Shown: positions 51,813 to 61,331, numbered from the stretch's first letter. The stretch is DNA of 64,000 nucleotides from an uncultured Brevinema sp. (GCA_947038195.1 CAMQVI010000003.1:1-64000); one strand, 5' to 3'. The notes: a model not told the origin generated them from the letters alone. Translations and numbers: made by a program.

Positions 51813-54506
51813 TTAATGTTGATTTTTAAGATAATAACGAATAATTTGAGGTATGTCGAGAATAAATCCTATTTCTCCATTTCCTACAATAGTCGCAGCC
51901 GCAATACCAGGACTTGAAATAAGTCTATTATCAAGAGGCTTAATTACGATATCTTGTTCTCTTAAAATTTCAGGGATAACAATCCCTACTTGTCTATTAC
52001 TATAACGAACGATAATACAAAAGTCTGTTTTCGTTTCAGTAACTTCATGTTCTTGTGATGCTTCTATGCTAACAGCATCTGTTTCTTCTGTAGTAGGTCC
52101 ATCCACAAGAGGCTCTCCTTCCGTGAGGGGTGTTTCTTCCTTAATAGGAGAGTCAACAGACGTATCCATAAGGGGAGCATCTTCTGTCACAGAAGAGTCA
52201 ACAGGACTATCCATATCTACAACAGTCCTATCCACAAGGACAGCTTCTTCTACAAGAGGAGAGTCAACAGCTATATTTATAGGAGTAGCCTCTTCTACCA
52301 TAGGGGTAGTGTTTTCTTTAACAGAAACAGAATCATCAAGCTCTTCTTGTAAATAGAGCGATTTTTCTCCATATTCTCCGTAAAGTATGCTAGGAAGGGA
52401 TACTAGAGGGATCAATTTTTCTCTAAATTCAATAGCATGATAATTATTTAATTTATGTAAGGCATTAGGGTTTAGGATAATGGTTTCTTCTACAGAGGCA
52501 ATAGGCATAATATAATGCACCCCACCAATTACAATCAGTAGTCCTTGAATAATAGCCAAAGTTAAAGGTAATTGTATACGTATAGTAGATCCAACTCCTA
52601 CCTCAGAATTAATGGTGACAGATCCCCCCAACTCTTCGATTTTTCTATGTACTACGTCCATTCCTACACCACGACCGGAGAGATTGGATATTTGTTCCGC
52701 AGTAGAAAAACCAGGCATTAAAATGAGAGAAAGTTTTTCTTGTTTGGACATCATGTTGATTTGATTTTGAGTAATAAATCCTTTCTCTAAGGCTTTTTCA
52801 GCAATTTTATTTGCATCAATACCTTTACCATTATCAGCAATTTCAATAAAGATAGCATCGCCTTCTTGGTAAGCTTTTAATTGAATGATACCTGAAGGGT
52901 CTTTTCCCGCAGCTTTTCTATCTTCAGGCATTTCTATACCGTGATCAAGAGAGTTACGTATCATGTGCATGAGGGGATCGTAAAGGTCATCAATCATCCC
53001 TTTATCGATTTCTGTTTCTCCACCTTCCATAACCAGTTCAATATTTTTATTTAATTGTTTAGCAATATCTCTTGTTAAACGAGTAAATCGAGAAAAAACG
53101 GTTTGTATAGGAACCATACGAAGATTCATCATACGCCCTTGTAAGGTAGATGAAATACGAGATAATTGTTGAGTATATTCAATATAATGATCAATATTAG
53201 TATTAATAAGAGAAAAAGCGTCTTTAAACTGATCATTTCTTTGTATATTGACGTCAGGATCTTCATGGAGAGGCAAGGGAGTGGAAGAGGATAAATAACT
53301 TCTTAAGCTCGTTCTAATATCTTGCACCGATTTTTCCAAATCAGAGCCAAACTGAGTGAGACCAGATCTGATAATTACGAGCTCTCCTAGGAGATTTAAT
53401 AGATCATCAATACGTGAGCTTTCTACTTTTAGGGTAGGGCTACGTTTTTCTTCTTCTTTAGCAGGAGCTTTAGCGTCTTCTTTAGCAGAGACTTGATCGG
53501 AAGGAGATAGGTCTACGACCTCAGACTCATCGTCACTTACTACTGCTACGACAGGCTCTGGAATAGGGGCTACGACAGGCGCTACGATAGGAGATGCAAC
53601 AGGAGGAGCTACGATAGGAGCTTCTTCAGTAGGAGCATTCGAGCCGTATATTCCTCTTTCTATTTCTGCTAAGTAGTCAGGACTAACCACCCTAACAGTA
53701 ACTCTTGTTACTACATCTGCGAGAGAAAGTTTGTTTTCTATGTACTCTATAGATTCCTGACAAGAAGCTACAACATTCAGATAAGGCATATATTCTTCAT
53801 CCATACATTCAGGGGTAGGATTCATAATAATAGGTTCTGTAAAACTATTTATCACGTTTAATATTTCAAAAGGTCCCACTTCTTTCAGTTCATAACTTTC
53901 ATTAAAACGTATTTCGATAAAAACCAAGGTTTCTTCGAGATTTACCGCTTCGTGAATACTTGCCATCTGATCATTTGTAAGACCAAAACGTGCAGCTACA
54001 GGTAAAAGATCAATAGGGTTTAATATTTCTTCTTCATTTGCATCTGCAACAGCAGTAGCAGTGCTTACTGCACTAGTGACGGGTGTGTCGCTATTCACTT
54101 TAGGTACTCCTCCATTAAGGGCAGTTTCTTTTAGGTTTTCTAAAGATTTGATTAGTCCTGCTGCTCTTTCAAAAGGGTGTGCTTGATTGCTTTCATGGGC
54201 TTTTAAGAGGATTTCTAATTCATCTTTTACTTCTAGAAGTAAAGAGATATCATTTTCGTTGAAAGAATATTTCCCATTACGGACAAGATCAAGGACATCT
54301 TCCATAATATGAGTAAGTTTAGTGACGTCATCGAATCCTACTGCTCCAGCTCCACCTTTGATGGTATGAGCTACACGGAAAATAGTATCAATTCCTGATT
54401 TATCAGACAAATCTTTTTCTAAGTTAAGTAATTCTTCTTCGAGATTTTCTATAAGACTATAGGCTTCTTCTAGAAAATCTCCAATCAATTCTTTCCATTC
54501 GTCCAT
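51813..54506 (-). CDS. cheA: Chemotaxis histidine kinase CheA, with an insertion in P5
   Basis: 897 residues, longer than usual (~650-750). P1 with phospho-His47 in RVAHTIKGGAGAVGF; P2 after a linker; a Pro/Val/Ala-rich linker (~300-345); P3 dimer helices VESSRIDDLLNLLGELVIIR; P4 kinase with N box HMIRNSLDHGIE, G1 IADNGKGID and G2 GRGVGMDVV; P5 CheW-like domain. A ~105-residue acidic, Val/Pro/Ser/Thr-rich insertion (~717-822) splits P5 between LIPLVSLPSILYG and CIIVRYSNRQVGI. Ends with GFILDIPQIIRYY. It phosphorylates CheY and CheB. Confidence 0.95.
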   Translation of the reverse strand: MDEWKELIGDFLEEAYSLIENLEEELLNLEKDLSDKSGIDTIFRVAHTIKGGAGAVGFDDVTKLTHIMEDVLDLVRNGKYSFNENDISLLLEVKDELEILLKAHESNQAHPFERAAGLIKSLENLKETALNGGVPKVNSDTPVTSAVSTATAVADANEEEILNPIDLLPVAARFGLTNDQMASIHEAVNLEETLVFIEIRFNESYELKEVGPFEILNVINSFTEPIIMNPTPECMDEEYMPYLNVVASCQESIEYIENKLSLADVVTRVTVRVVSPDYLAEIERGIYGSNAPTEEAPIVAPPVASPIVAPVVAPIPEPVVAVVSDDESEVVDLSPSDQVSAKEDAKAPAKEEEKRSPTLKVESSRIDDLLNLLGELVIIRSGLTQFGSDLEKSVQDIRTSLRSYLSSSTPLPLHEDPDVNIQRNDQFKDAFSLINTNIDHYIEYTQQLSRISSTLQGRMMNLRMVPIQTVFSRFTRLTRDIAKQLNKNIELVMEGGETEIDKGMIDDLYDPLMHMIRNSLDHGIEMPEDRKAAGKDPSGIIQLKAYQEGDAIFIEIADNGKGIDANKIAEKALEKGFITQNQINMMSKQEKLSLILMPGFSTAEQISNLSGRGVGMDVVHRKIEELGGSVTINSEVGVGSTIRIQLPLTLAIIQGLLIVIGGVHYIMPIASVEETIILNPNALHKLNNYHAIEFREKLIPLVSLPSILYGEYGEKSLYLQEELDDSVSVKENTTPMVEEATPINIAVDSPLVEEAVLVDRTVVDMDSPVDSSVTEDAPLMDTSVDSPIKEETPLTEGEPLVDGPTTEETDAVSIEASQEHEVTETKTDFCIIVRYSNRQVGIVIPEILREQDIVIKPLDNRLISSPGIAAATIVGNGEIGFILDIPQIIRYYLKNQH

Positions 54507-54521
54507 TATTCCTCCACAGAA

Positions 54522-55670
54522 TTATACATAATAGCTCGTTAAAGCCATTTGAATTCCTTTTCCTAGTTCGTCCTGAGACAAAATAATATCGGCAGCACCA
54601 CTTTTTACAACAGCACGGGGCATTCCCCATACAGCACTAGAGGCTTCATCTTGTGCAATGACAAAGGATCCTTTGCTATGTAATTGCTGAGCTCCTATAG
54701 CCCCATCTGTTCCCATTCCACTGAGGATGGCGAGAATAACATGACCGTGCAAGGAGTCCATTAGGTGTTCTATAGCAAGATTGATAGAAGGTTTAAAAGG
54801 ATGAGCTGTATAATCTTTTCTTTCGCTATAGTATACAAATAAATTTCCAAAAGCACTAAGGCGACCATGCATTCCACCAGGGAAAACATAAATATTACCA
54901 TTTTCTAGGGGCATACTATGTTGTAACTCGTGTGCCTTAAAGCTACTAGCCTCTTCCAATTCTTTTGCAAAAGATTTCGTAAAGCCTTCGGGCATATGCT
55001 GTATAATTACTATCGGTATTTTAATTCTAGGGTCAAGACTTTGGACGATTTCTCTTACAACTTGGGGTCCACCCGTGGAAGCACCAATGATCAAAAGTTT
55101 AGGATATACCCTTTTAGTAACTAAAACATCCTTTAGAGCTTGTATTCCCGAAGGAATGTTATTATTATTATTTGTTTCTTTAGGTTTAGATATATCAGAT
55201 AAACTTCTAGGGGCAAAACCTAGGCTAGGGCCTGTTTTTAATAACTCCCTTGTTTTTTTTGCTTCTATCCCTGATAATATTTTCGGTAAGAAGGTGTTTC
55301 TTAGTTTAGGAATTAATTCTTCGGCTGTAGCTTCTACTTTTAAGGCGAAATCACAAAATCCAAAATTCAATGCCTTCGTAAACGTAGGATCTCCATGGCG
55401 TGCTGTAGAGCTATATATAATAACAAAAGGACGCTCAGAGGAAGGAATAACTTCTTCCATTTGTTGTAGTACATAAAGAGCGTCACCGTCAGCCATAACC
55501 AAATCAAGGATTACTACATCTGGTTTTGTGGATAATATTTTTTGAAATCCTAAATGTCCATTCGGCACAGAACTTACAATTTCTAAGTTAGGCACACTTG
55601 AGATCATTGTAGAGAGATAATTTCGGACTACCACAGAGTCATCAATAATAAGTATTTTTCCTTTACTCAT
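54522..55670 (-). CDS. cheB: Chemotaxis glutamate methylesterase CheB
   Basis: 382 residues: receiver domain (~1-125) and C-terminal esterase (~190-382) with nucleophile in IGASTGGPQ, His in IIQHMPEGFT and Asp in GMGTDGAIG. The receiver keeps IIDDS and the phospho-Asp in ILDLVMADGD, but lacks the usual M-P-x-M-D-G, and the conserved Lys is in FALKVE rather than K-P. It removes methyl groups from receptors and opposes CheR. It lies between cheR and cheA. Confidence 0.93.
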   Translation of the reverse strand: MSKGKILIIDDSVVVRNYLSTMISSVPNLEIVSSVPNGHLGFQKILSTKPDVVILDLVMADGDALYVLQQMEEVIPSSERPFVIIYSSTARHGDPTFTKALNFGFCDFALKVEATAEELIPKLRNTFLPKILSGIEAKKTRELLKTGPSLGFAPRSLSDISKPKETNNNNNIPSGIQALKDVLVTKRVYPKLLIIGASTGGPQVVREIVQSLDPRIKIPIVIIQHMPEGFTKSFAKELEEASSFKAHELQHSMPLENGNIYVFPGGMHGRLSAFGNLFVYYSERKDYTAHPFKPSINLAIEHLMDSLHGHVILAILSGMGTDGAIGAQQLHSKGSFVIAQDEASSAVWGMPRAVVKSGAADIILSQDELGKGIQMALTSYYV

Positions 55671-55690
55671 GCTTCCCTTCTCCTTGAAAA

Positions 55691-56548
55691 TTAATGATGA
55701 TCATTGGTATAAAAAATACACTTGGGAAGCATGCGAGCATGCAATGAAGTGGATATTCCAGATAATGTCTCAGAAGGGCTAACAAAAAAATACCTACTGG
55801 GAGCCAGTGCCTTTGTAAGATTGTCTACGACTTTTTTCTGTGTTTCTATATCAAAGTAAATAAGCACATTACGACATAGAATTAAATCCATATTATAAAT
55901 TTTAGGGCTATCCATTAAATTGTGTGGACCATAAGTAATATGTTTTTTCACGGCATCAGGCATAATAATATAATCGTTTTCTAAAAAACCACGTTCTGAC
56001 ATTTCTCCTTCACTAATAGTTATATATGCATGGTATTCTTTAGGGATATATTTAAGGGAATTATAATTATAGAGACCTTCTTGAGCTGCTTTTAAGGATG
56101 TTTCATCTATATCGGTAGCAATAATATCAAAAGTCCAATCAGAGTGATGGTGAGTTGCTAAATAATGCATAATATATAAAACAAGAGAGTAAGGTTCTTC
56201 CCCAGAAGAACAAGCGGCACTCCATATTGCTATATGCTTAGTAGCTGCATTTTTTTCTATTAATTCGGGTAGTATCGTAGATCCAAGTCCGTTAAATTGC
56301 TCCATACTTCTAAAAAAGAGAGTGTGATTGGTTGTTACATATCCAATAAAGGTTGTTAACTCTGTTTCATTTACTTCTAATAAATGGGCAAAATCTTCAA
56401 CAGTGCCAAATCGTTTTTTAAAACTACTTTGTACTCGTTGATCTAAAACTTTCATATGACTTGGCGGGAAAACAATCCCACTTTTAGTGTAAATAAGATT
56501 GGCTATTTTTTCTAGTATAGCCAATGGTGTCGTGTGCGCTTCTAGCAT
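55691..56548 (-). CDS. cheR: Chemotaxis protein methyltransferase CheR
   Basis: 285 residues. N-terminal helical domain and SAM-dependent methyltransferase with TNHTLFFRSMEQF, IWSAACSSGEEPYSL, DLILCRNVLIYFD and FVSPSETLSG. It methylates receptor glutamates. A (TAAT)n tetranucleotide repeat lies a few bases upstream of its ribosome site AGGAGC. Confidence 0.95.
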   Translation of the reverse strand: MLEAHTTPLAILEKIANLIYTKSGIVFPPSHMKVLDQRVQSSFKKRFGTVEDFAHLLEVNETELTTFIGYVTTNHTLFFRSMEQFNGLGSTILPELIEKNAATKHIAIWSAACSSGEEPYSLVLYIMHYLATHHHSDWTFDIIATDIDETSLKAAQEGLYNYNSLKYIPKEYHAYITISEGEMSERGFLENDYIIMPDAVKKHITYGPHNLMDSPKIYNMDLILCRNVLIYFDIETQKKVVDNLTKALAPSRYFFVSPSETLSGISTSLHARMLPKCIFYTNDHH

Positions 56549-56562
56549 TAGATGCTCCTGTT

Positions 56563-56584
56563 ATTAATTAATTAATTAATTAAT
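56563..56584. repeat. Tetranucleotide repeat (TTAA)n before cheR
   Basis: Five to six tandem copies of TAAT/ATTA between the stop codon of the preceding gene (which forms the first unit on the minus strand) and the cheR ribosome site. Confidence 0.7.
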
Positions 56585-57437
56585 CTTCGTTTTCTAGAAT
56601 GTTATCAATACAATCATTTAAATCATACTCTATTAAATCGGCTATTAAAACAAAATCTTTATTTTCAAAAGCATTAAGTAATTGTAAAGAAAGATCTTTT
56701 AACACTAAAGCGTGCTCTTCTATGGCTGTATCACCCACTCTGGAGGCGACGTACCTTGTGAATAGCTCTATAGTATCAATAACAATACATAATTGTTGTA
56801 TGGCTTCCAAATCATTTCCTGTTTGAAAATGAGTAGCCAATTCTGGTAGACGAGTTTGAATATCTTTGAGATGAGCATAGGTGTTTTCTTTTGTAAATTC
56901 TTCTTCATTTATTAATTTTTCTTTGAGAATTTCAAAATGTTCAGCCACTTTTTCTAGCTCATTTCCTAGGCGTTTCATATCCTCTAAATCACTCATTCCA
57001 TTATCTATTTTTTTGAGAGCATTGGTAATAATAGCTTTTAGAACGGGAATATCTATAGGAGGGAAGGCTAGAGAATTACGGAGAGCCTCTAGGCTTTCCA
57101 AAATCCAAGCAAAACTATTTATCAGTTCTCCTTTTTTGGACATAGACCCATTTTTTAACTCTTGAGCCCCAATTTTAATAAATTGTTTTCCATCTTCTAA
57201 AAGAGAAATCCCAATTTCTATTCTTGTAGCTACTGTTAGTTCTATCTGCTCCACCTTAGACACAAGAGTCCCTAATATTACAGGGTCATCCATAGATTTG
57301 TATTCATTATCAACAGCCATAGATGCAATAATGAGATTTTCTTCTAGTTCTTTTTTTATAGCTATCAATAGATCTTGTATCGTATCGGATTCTTGAGGAC
57401 TTACACCCACAGGGGTATTATTGATAAATAGTTGCAT
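56580..57437 (-). CDS. Unrecognised helical protein in the chemotaxis operon
   Basis: 285 residues, cytoplasmic (no signal peptide). The N-terminal ~70 residues resemble a small beta-grasp-like fold (MQLFINNTPVGVSPQ...). From ~75 to the C terminus it is almost wholly helical with heptad-like Leu/Ile spacing, including a Glu-rich stretch EEEFTKENTYAHLKD. It lies between a phosphoglucomutase and cheR with 31-base and 21-base spacing, so a role in chemotaxis, motility or flagellar assembly is plausible. I do not recognise the family. Confidence 0.6.
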   Translation of the reverse strand: MQLFINNTPVGVSPQESDTIQDLLIAIKKELEENLIIASMAVDNEYKSMDDPVILGTLVSKVEQIELTVATRIEIGISLLEDGKQFIKIGAQELKNGSMSKKGELINSFAWILESLEALRNSLAFPPIDIPVLKAIITNALKKIDNGMSDLEDMKRLGNELEKVAEHFEILKEKLINEEEFTKENTYAHLKDIQTRLPELATHFQTGNDLEAIQQLCIVIDTIELFTRYVASRVGDTAIEEHALVLKDLSLQLLNAFENKDFVLIADLIEYDLNDCIDNILENED

Positions 57438-57458
57438 TATATATTCTCTCTTAGTTAT

Positions 57459-59147
57459 TTAAATATTAAGTATTTGGAGGAAAGTTTTTTTAATTTCTTC
57501 ATGGTCTTTTTCTACTTCTATGACACAATGTATGCAGGCGACTTCCCCATGAGTAGAGAAGTAAAATTTTAATTTAGGTTCCGTCCCTGAAGGTCTAGCA
57601 ATAATTCTTATATTATCTTCATAATGAAGGGTGAGTACATTAGATGGAGGTAAGCCTGTGGTATCATTTTGATAATCAACAGTTTTAAGTAATTCTATCA
57701 TACCTATTTTTTTAGGAGGATTTTTTCTAAGATTGTCCATAATTTCATTGATTTTATCCACACCATCTTTCCCTAAAAGGGTAACAGAGTGCTGAGACTC
57801 TTTGTAGTGTCCATATTTAATGGCAATATCTAGAATCACTTGATCTAGAGTTTTACCCTCTTTTTTATAATAGGCAGCTAATTCAGCAAAAATTGCCGTA
57901 GCAGAAACTCCATCTTTGTCTCTAACTTTATCAGAAATATTATAGCCGTGGCTTTCTTCCATTCCAAATAAAAAGTTTTTACCAGCAGTAAGATTTTTCT
58001 CTATTTCAATAGCTATCCATTTGAATCCTGTTAATACTTCACTATAAGCGACTTCGTTTTCTGCTGCTATTTGTCCAATAAGAGGAGTGCTTACAATAGT
58101 GCTTACCAAAAATGAGTTTTCAAGAGGCTTGTTTTTAAGAAGGTAATATTCAATAAGGATCCCTATTTGGTTACCATTAAGGAGTTCAAAATTACCATTA
58201 CTATGTTTATAAGCTACTCCTATTCTATCAGCATCAGGGTCTGTTGCAATAAAAATATCCATATTATTAGCTTTAGCATACTCCATCCCTGGGAGCATAG
58301 CTTTATGTTCTTCAGGATTGGGAGAAGGGGCATTGGTGAAATTACCATCAGGAGTCCCTTGATCGGCAAATAAGGTTACATTTTTGAAGCCTATTTTTTT
58401 GAGAAGTTTAGGGGTGATTTTATACCCACAGCCATGTAAAGGAGAATATAGGATTTTAAGGTCTGTTTCTTTACAGAGTTTTTGATTAATAGCAAATCCC
58501 TTTGCTTCTTGCACATAGCTATCCAAATACTCATCACAATAATGGAAAAGGGGAGATTTTTCTGTTACTTTAAAAGGGACACTACGCACTTTAGATAATT
58601 CATCGATTTTTCTCACTTCAACAATAACATTTTTATCATGAGGAGGAGTTAATTGAGCACCATCTTCCCAGAATACTTTGTAGCCATTGTATTCTTTGGG
58701 GTTATGGGAAGCCGTATTCATAATACCTGCTTTCGCCCCTAATTCTCTAATAGCATAAGATATTACAGGGGTAGGAGCGAGATCTTTGAAGAAATAAACG
58801 GTAATGTTATTTTCCACTAAGACAGAAGCAGCTTCTTGGGCAAATTCTAAAGAATAGATACGGGAATCTCGTCCTATGACCACTCCCTTTTTAGCGCCAC
58901 CCTGACCGAGAATATAATTAGCTAGTCCTTGGGTAACTTTACGAATATTATAAATATTCATTCGGTTTGTTCCAGCCCCTCGAGTACCTCTTAGACCCCC
59001 TGTCCCAAACTCTAAATCTTGCCAAAAACGATCTGTCAATTCCATTTCATTATCGCTATCAATCAGTTTTTGTATTTCTTGTCTTGTGCTCGTGTCATAT
59101 TCTTCTGTTGTCCATTCTTGAGCTTTTTTTAAAATTTCAGGATTCAT
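57459..59147 (-). CDS. pgm: Phospho-sugar mutase (phosphoglucomutase/phosphomannomutase)
   Basis: 562 residues of the alpha-D-phosphohexomutase family, long form as in Bacillus PgcA. Substrate-binding FGTGGLRGTRGAGTNRMN at the N terminus, phospho-Ser147 in TASHNPKEYNGYK, metal-binding DPDADRIGVAYK (~301-312), GMEESHGY, and the C-terminal phosphate site RPSGTEPKLKFYFS. Interconverts glucose-1-P and glucose-6-P or the mannose equivalents. It would feed GlgC and connects to Pgi. Confidence 0.92.
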   Translation of the reverse strand: MNPEILKKAQEWTTEEYDTSTRQEIQKLIDSDNEMELTDRFWQDLEFGTGGLRGTRGAGTNRMNIYNIRKVTQGLANYILGQGGAKKGVVIGRDSRIYSLEFAQEAASVLVENNITVYFFKDLAPTPVISYAIRELGAKAGIMNTASHNPKEYNGYKVFWEDGAQLTPPHDKNVIVEVRKIDELSKVRSVPFKVTEKSPLFHYCDEYLDSYVQEAKGFAINQKLCKETDLKILYSPLHGCGYKITPKLLKKIGFKNVTLFADQGTPDGNFTNAPSPNPEEHKAMLPGMEYAKANNMDIFIATDPDADRIGVAYKHSNGNFELLNGNQIGILIEYYLLKNKPLENSFLVSTIVSTPLIGQIAAENEVAYSEVLTGFKWIAIEIEKNLTAGKNFLFGMEESHGYNISDKVRDKDGVSATAIFAELAAYYKKEGKTLDQVILDIAIKYGHYKESQHSVTLLGKDGVDKINEIMDNLRKNPPKKIGMIELLKTVDYQNDTTGLPPSNVLTLHYEDNIRIIARPSGTEPKLKFYFSTHGEVACIHCVIEVEKDHEEIKKTFLQILNI

Positions 59148-59175
59148 ATAAATCCTCCTTCCATAATTATAGTAT

Positions 59176-60033
59176 TTATATTTTGATATTATAATGAATA
59201 ATAGCTTCGGTAATCAAGGATAAGTAGTAAAATAATAAAAGCACTAGAGGATAAGAGCAAACCAACACAGCGACATCCCCTAATATTCCAACACCTTTAA
59301 AAGACACCGTGTTTTTAAAGGCGATAGCTATAGTAGCTATTATCAGTAAACTTACCAATCCTATGAGGTAATAGCTTAATGCTAATAAAATAGGAAGGGC
59401 AAAGGTCCCTGTATAGAGCCTATTGATAATGATAGGGATGAGCTTAATATTTTTAGGGTCCGTCACGCCCCAAAGGTCAAAAAATGCTCTCACATCAAAA
59501 GGAATAGGGATAGTGTAATTTTTAGGCAAATCTTTAACAGGGGTAAACACATCGTTAGATACTAAAAAGATAGTAGCCTTATAGAGGACTATTTTTCTAT
59601 CTATTATTTTCCCATGCCGAGCGTAGAGAGCATAGCGTTGAGAAGATTGGCTCAAGTTCCCTATAAAAGCATTTTGTACTAAATAAGAAGATGGGTTTTG
59701 CTGAGCTATTGTCCCAAAAACAAAACACCCATTATTATGCTGAACGACTAAGCCTCTTTTAGACGGCAATTCATCTATCGTTTCAAACTCTTGTAAAATA
59801 ATCTTCATAGAAGCATCTACAGGAGCGGGGGTAATGATTGGTGTTTTTTCTAAAAAAGGGATTAAAACTTCTTTTATTCCAAATTGCACTCCAACAAGGA
59901 AAAGGATATAAAAGAAGCAAGAGATAAAGAGAAACCTAGATTCTCTTGTTTGCTTAATAACAATAGCGACAAATAAACTTGTCCCCGCAAGAGGAATATA
60001 AAAATCCAAGCTTCCCTTCAACACATCTACCAT
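59176..60033 (-). CDS. Membrane protein, LptF/LptG-like topology
   Basis: 285 residues from the first ATG. Hydrophobic helices at ~12-28 and ~33-54, a ~130-residue soluble region, then helices at ~210-235 and ~255-278. The reading frame stays open upstream to 60132 and encodes one more convincing membrane helix (VLIAFLLLFLSYTIVFVTQFFF) with AAGGAG seven bases before an in-frame ATC at 60115-60117, so the real protein is probably ~313 residues and starts at a non-canonical codon. With that helix the plan is three spans, periplasmic domain, three spans, as in LptF/LptG lipid A transporters. Assignment by topology only. Confidence 0.5.
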   Translation of the reverse strand: MVDVLKGSLDFYIPLAGTSLFVAIVIKQTRESRFLFISCFFYILFLVGVQFGIKEVLIPFLEKTPIITPAPVDASMKIILQEFETIDELPSKRGLVVQHNNGCFVFGTIAQQNPSSYLVQNAFIGNLSQSSQRYALYARHGKIIDRKIVLYKATIFLVSNDVFTPVKDLPKNYTIPIPFDVRAFFDLWGVTDPKNIKLIPIIINRLYTGTFALPILLALSYYLIGLVSLLIIATIAIAFKNTVSFKGVGILGDVAVLVCSYPLVLLLFYYLSLITEAIIHYNIKI

Positions 60034-60109
60034 ACTTTCATTAAAGAAGAATTGTGTTACAAAAACAATAGTATAGCTTAAAAAGAGGAGAAGAAAAGCA
60101 ATTAATACT

Positions 60110-61285
60110 CTAGGGATGTTGTTTCTCCTTTAAGATTATTTTTAAGGTGTAAGCCACTAGACAACAAACACACAGTATTCCAAAAATCAATGTGTGGATA
60201 ATTAAAAAAGAGTACTGAGGTAACACTTTCTGTAATTCCAAACTAGCACTCATCGTATAAGACGAATAAGAAGGAACGTAAAGAGATGATACTAATATTA
60301 AAACAATAGCCCCCAAAAGATGTTGTCTTAGGGTAAGTAAAATCCCCAATAGAGAGGCAAAGGTAAAAATACAAAGAAGACTGATAAAAATACTAAGATA
60401 GTCCACGAGCTTTATTTTGTTTTCTCTCGATATTCTTTTTAAAGTATCTTTTTTGAGAATTTTTTCTTGAGTTTCTACAGTCTTATCGTGAAACACTTGT
60501 AAGACATCACCCTGTACTCTAGGGACTCTATTGGTTCTTGCCTCTTTTTTAATTAATAACTGATTAAAATATTTGTTAGTCTGCTGGGGGAGGGGCATTT
60601 CTAGGGCTTTATAAATATTAGCAATTTGGGTATTTAAATCTAACATATTATCAAACCAAGTTTGAATGACGTATTGCCCTAAGCTGTACTGGGGGAAAGA
60701 AGGGTAAGAATTATCATAAGGCAGCACTAAAACCCCTTGTTGAGGGTAATAACCAAACTCTGAAAAAGAATGGGGCTTTTTTAAAGAAAAACTATGAGTG
60801 TTTGTTTCTATTTCATCAAAAAGGATATAATTAGAAGTTATCCACAGAGCCGAGCTCGTGGGTAAAGAGAACATTTCATGAATACCTTCCCGAGGATTTA
60901 AAATCAAAGTCCCTGCAGGGCTAGTCACTATAGGACCTCTTGGGGCTACAATATTAGGGCGTAATTTTTCTATTTCTAAAGGTAAATCATGTTGCGTATA
61001 AGGAAATCCTATCATTAAAATCACACTAGAAAGGAAGGCTCCTACGAGGATACTGGTCAATTGAATTGATGTTTTATGAGGAGCTAAAAACCCTGAGTAA
61101 AAAGCTTGATGAAACCATAAAAACCAAGGGATAGAGAGCAATACCGTGTCTCTGAAAATAGAAAAACTTTGATCCCAAGTATAATTATGAGCTAATAAAA
61201 TCCATAAAATAAAGGAACAAAATAATAATAAGACAAGAATACGTTTTGCTAGAGTAGAAAAGTAGTATAAGACTAAAGAAATCAT
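60110..61285 (-). CDS. Membrane protein, LptF/LptG-like topology
   Basis: 391 residues. Helices at ~14-32, ~45-62 and ~75-98, then a soluble region of ~180 residues with short beta strands, then helices at ~292-315, ~322-342 and ~360-385. This 3+3 plan around a periplasmic domain is that of LptF/LptG, which form the LPS-export ABC transporter core; the neighbour encoded downstream has the same plan, and LptF and LptG are often adjacent. Sequence similarity that would prove it is not visible by eye. AAGGAA precedes the ATG. First gene of the long minus-strand run. Confidence 0.5.
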   Translation of the reverse strand: MISLVLYYFSTLAKRILVLLLFCSFILWILLAHNYTWDQSFSIFRDTVLLSIPWFLWFHQAFYSGFLAPHKTSIQLTSILVGAFLSSVILMIGFPYTQHDLPLEIEKLRPNIVAPRGPIVTSPAGTLILNPREGIHEMFSLPTSSALWITSNYILFDEIETNTHSFSLKKPHSFSEFGYYPQQGVLVLPYDNSYPSFPQYSLGQYVIQTWFDNMLDLNTQIANIYKALEMPLPQQTNKYFNQLLIKKEARTNRVPRVQGDVLQVFHDKTVETQEKILKKDTLKRISRENKIKLVDYLSIFISLLCIFTFASLLGILLTLRQHLLGAIVLILVSSLYVPSYSSYTMSASLELQKVLPQYSFLIIHTLIFGILCVCCLVAYTLKIILKEKQHP

Positions 61286-61331
61286 TCTTATTCCTTATAA
61301 CCAATTTATATATTTTACTTTCTTTTTTACA

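Noticed and set aside
52066..52356. 96-codon plus-strand frame inside cheA
   Set aside because: It mirrors the low-complexity insertion of CheA in another frame and has no ribosome site.
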